A stretch of DNA of 41,160 bases from positions 1 through 41,160 of the forward strand of contig JALERT010000092.1 in assembly GCA_022764445.1 (NCBI GenBank). Direction: 5' to 3'. Position 1 is the stretch's first letter, and each line of letters begins with the position of its first letter. This document shows positions 38,992 through 41,160 of the stretch, in pieces. This DNA comes from Lachnospiraceae bacterium (GTDB taxonomy: Bacteria; Bacillota; Clostridia; Lachnospirales; Lachnospiraceae). Under the pieces are notes generated by a model. That model worked only from the letters and a program-made list of their open reading frames with translations, did no database searches and had not been told where the DNA came from. A program made the translations under genes and the position numbers.

Positions 38992-40011
38992 CTAAGATGC
39001 ATAATACTTCTGATTTTTCGTCAATACTCTGGTGAAAAAAATACCTCCACCAGCCAAAAGCATACAATATAACACCTCTACAATATATATCCACTGTATT
39101 TTTATTCCTGCTATTGTTATTGGCAGCTGGTCTGCCAAATTCTCACAATCAATTGCATTCAACGGTGAAATAGATGTGATTTTATTTATAATATCAATAT
39201 TTACATGGGTAGCCATTACATCCGGCCTCAATGCCAATAACACTCCCATACATACACACATCGAAACCATTGGATTCTTTGCCAGGAAAGAAACACACAG
39301 CGTAATTAACAGTATTACGTTGATGGCAATAAATGACATAAAAACCGCATGAAGCAACAGCGTCAAATAATTAACATTCAACTGACTGCTCATCAGCCAT
39401 GGTGTCATCTGAATGCTGGTATCTGCTCCTATTCCCTTTGTCAAAATAAATATTGGAGGAAGTCCTAAAGCTATAACCAGTAAATACATTACATTTGTCA
39501 CCAAAAAGGCTGCTGCAACTTTCGCCCTTGTACATTTTCTCCTACCATTTTTCGTACTTAATAGAATTTCCTGCATTCCGCTTTCTTTCTCATAACTAAA
39601 AATAGGTGAAAATGCAACAACAATAAAGGCACAGATATATTTTATGTATTTTGTAAAATCACCAAAATATAATGCCCAGAGCTTAAAATAACCAAAATGT
39701 ATATCAAAATCGGTATGCGGAAATAATTTCTTTACGGGAACTGCTTTCCCATCGTCCATAAAATCATGTAAATAATCATATTCTTCCTGAATATAATTTC
39801 CAATAAACTCCTCCAGCCTCTCATCCGTTAATTTTCCTTTATATGATTCGAATTTCTCTAACTGATACTGTAATTTATTTCGTTCTGAACTGTTAAAGCA
39901 AAAATTTTTAATGTACATTGCATCAGAAATAAAAACAAGAAGAAATACTCCTAAAAAAACAATCCAAACCAGTTTTCTTTTAAAAATCTTATACAATTCT
40001 AATTTTAACAT
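38992..40011 (-). CDS. ABC-2 type transporter permease
   Basis: MLKLELYKIFKRKLVWIVFLGVFLLVFISDAMYIKN, multiple TM segments, adjacent to the ATP-binding gene. Confidence 0.8.
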   Translation of the reverse strand: MLKLELYKIFKRKLVWIVFLGVFLLVFISDAMYIKNFCFNSSERNKLQYQLEKFESYKGKLTDERLEEFIGNYIQEEYDYLHDFMDDGKAVPVKKLFPHTDFDIHFGYFKLWALYFGDFTKYIKYICAFIVVAFSPIFSYEKESGMQEILLSTKNGRRKCTRAKVAAAFLVTNVMYLLVIALGLPPIFILTKGIGADTSIQMTPWLMSSQLNVNYLTLLLHAVFMSFIAINVILLITLCVSFLAKNPMVSMCVCMGVLLALRPDVMATHVNIDIINKITSISPLNAIDCENLADQLPITIAGIKIQWIYIVEVLYCMLLAGGGIFFTRVLTKNQKYYAS

Positions 40012-40050
40012 CTTTTCCTCCCATACATGTCTGTGTAACACCTAGCAAGA

Positions 40051-41160
40051 CTATCCTATAAGTACCTTCTTACCCTCGAAAGCAAAGCCATATTTACGAA
40101 TATTTTCTGCCCTGATTCCTTTTACGATAAGACTTGCTGCATAATCTCTTTCTTCTATCTGTGCAAGCGCTGACTTTACCGTATCATCAAGAGTCTTTTC
40201 ATCCTCTTCATCATGGACCTTAAACTCAATAATTATCGCATCTTTTTCTATATCCTTTGGCTCTATCATTACATCATAACGGCCAAACCCGCTTTCTCTG
40301 TTGGATGTAACAACATAGTCCTTTGAAAGATCTACAATAAGACCAAGTACAAAGCCATGATAAAAACGCTCAGGAGCGTCTAATGACGGATGCTTTCCTG
40401 TATCAAAGTAGCTGAACATCTGAAGTGCCACACGGTTCATATATACATTCATCGCCTTTTTATCGCCAAGTAAAAGAGCTTCAACAAAATCATTATAACT
40501 TCCATTCGTTTCCTCGAACCAATAATGTATCATATATTCAAACATTCGCTTCACTTCTATATTGGTAAGCTTTAACTCATATCTTGGAAGACCTCCGTCC
40601 ACAATTGAATCTTCACTTTCATAGCTGATTACTTTAATATAACCACTGGCTAAAAGAAGACTCCATATCGCACTTTCATTTCTGTCAAGCTGGTTATATA
40701 CTATCTGTTCATCCAGAGGGCATAGGATAGTTTCTCCATGTAATAGTTTTTCAAAGTCTGTTTTTATCCTTTTATTCCCCTCACGAATCAGCTTTCCTAC
40801 AAGGCTGTTACTGCTGCTATTTGCCCAATATGTTCCTATTTTTCCTGTGTCAAGAAAATTTAAGATTGACCATGGATTGTATATATCGCTCTTACTTCCA
40901 AACGTAAATCCATCATACCAGCTCTTTACCATATCTTTCTTATCACCATATTCATAATCATCAAGAGAATTAAAAACCTCTTCCTCTGTAAAACCAAAAG
41001 CTGTTGCGTATTCATCAGATGTAGTTGTGACCACCTTTAAGTTATTAAGATCTGAAAAAATTGATTCCTTACTAATTCTTGTTATACCTGTCATGACAGC
41101 TCTTGACATATATGGATTTGTCTTAAATGTAGAGTTAAAAAGACTTCTTATAAACGCTAC
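40051..41160 (-). CDS. AAA-ATPase-like/PD-(D/E)XK nuclease-family protein (N-terminus beyond window)
   Basis: FNSTFKTNPYMSRAVMTGITRISKESIFSDLNNLKV...KSWYDGFTFG...YNPWSILNFL...ESGFGRYDVMIEP...AIIIEFKV. The frame stays open to the window edge. Confidence 0.85.
   Translation of the reverse strand, partial: VAFIRSLFNSTFKTNPYMSRAVMTGITRISKESIFSDLNNLKVVTTTSDEYATAFGFTEEEVFNSLDDYEYGDKKDMVKSWYDGFTFGSKSDIYNPWSILNFLDTGKIGTYWANSSSNSLVGKLIREGNKRIKTDFEKLLHGETILCPLDEQIVYNQLDRNESAIWSLLLASGYIKVISYESEDSIVDGGLPRYELKLTNIEVKRMFEYMIHYWFEETNGSYNDFVEALLLGDKKAMNVYMNRVALQMFSYFDTGKHPSLDAPERFYHGFVLGLIVDLSKDYVVTSNRESGFGRYDVMIEPKDIEKDAIIIEFKVHDEEDEKTLDDTVKSALAQIEERDYAASLIVKGIRAENIRKYGFAFEGKKVLIG

Noticed and set aside
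38059-40011. Lantibiotic immunity/bacteriocin cluster
   Set aside because: Only a generic ABC ATPase and one permease; no precursor peptide or modification gene visible.

Overview
AT-rich Firmicute window, most likely Lachnospiraceae/Clostridia judging by gene content; taxonomy not verified. It is dominated by housekeeping genes on the minus strand. In order: dihydrofolate reductase (truncated at the left edge and absent from the ORF track), hflX, TPR lipoprotein, BlaI-type repressor, orphan LytTR response regulator, pflA/pflB, dipicolinate synthase dpaA/dpaB (+), CsoR/CopA copper operon, asnB, deoB, dus, lipid kinase, queA, ispD, leuD/leuC, an Rrf2 regulator and HAD phosphatase (+), an EAL protein, a TetM-like GTPase fused to a Rae1/YacP-type NYN nuclease, rnhA, a Big2 surface protein, a two-domain PPK2/PAP (+), a DUF445 protein, a large REC-GGDEF-EAL-REC-GGDEF protein, a hybrid histidine kinase, an ABC transporter pair, and an AAA/PD-(D/E)XK protein truncated at the right edge. 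The strongest candidate for a poorly described system is the single-ORF fusion of an A-site-binding ribosomal-protection GTPase with an A-site mRNA endonuclease domain, in a tight apparent operon with RNase HI and a c-di-GMP phosphodiesterase. Other notable items are a ZTP (pfl) riboswitch with a recognisable promoter and terminator upstream of pflB, a three-copy dispersed intergenic repeat, several strong unexplained intergenic hairpins, and paired CsoR operators. No tRNA, rRNA, CRISPR array or transposase was recognised. All family calls are by eye, without database searches.
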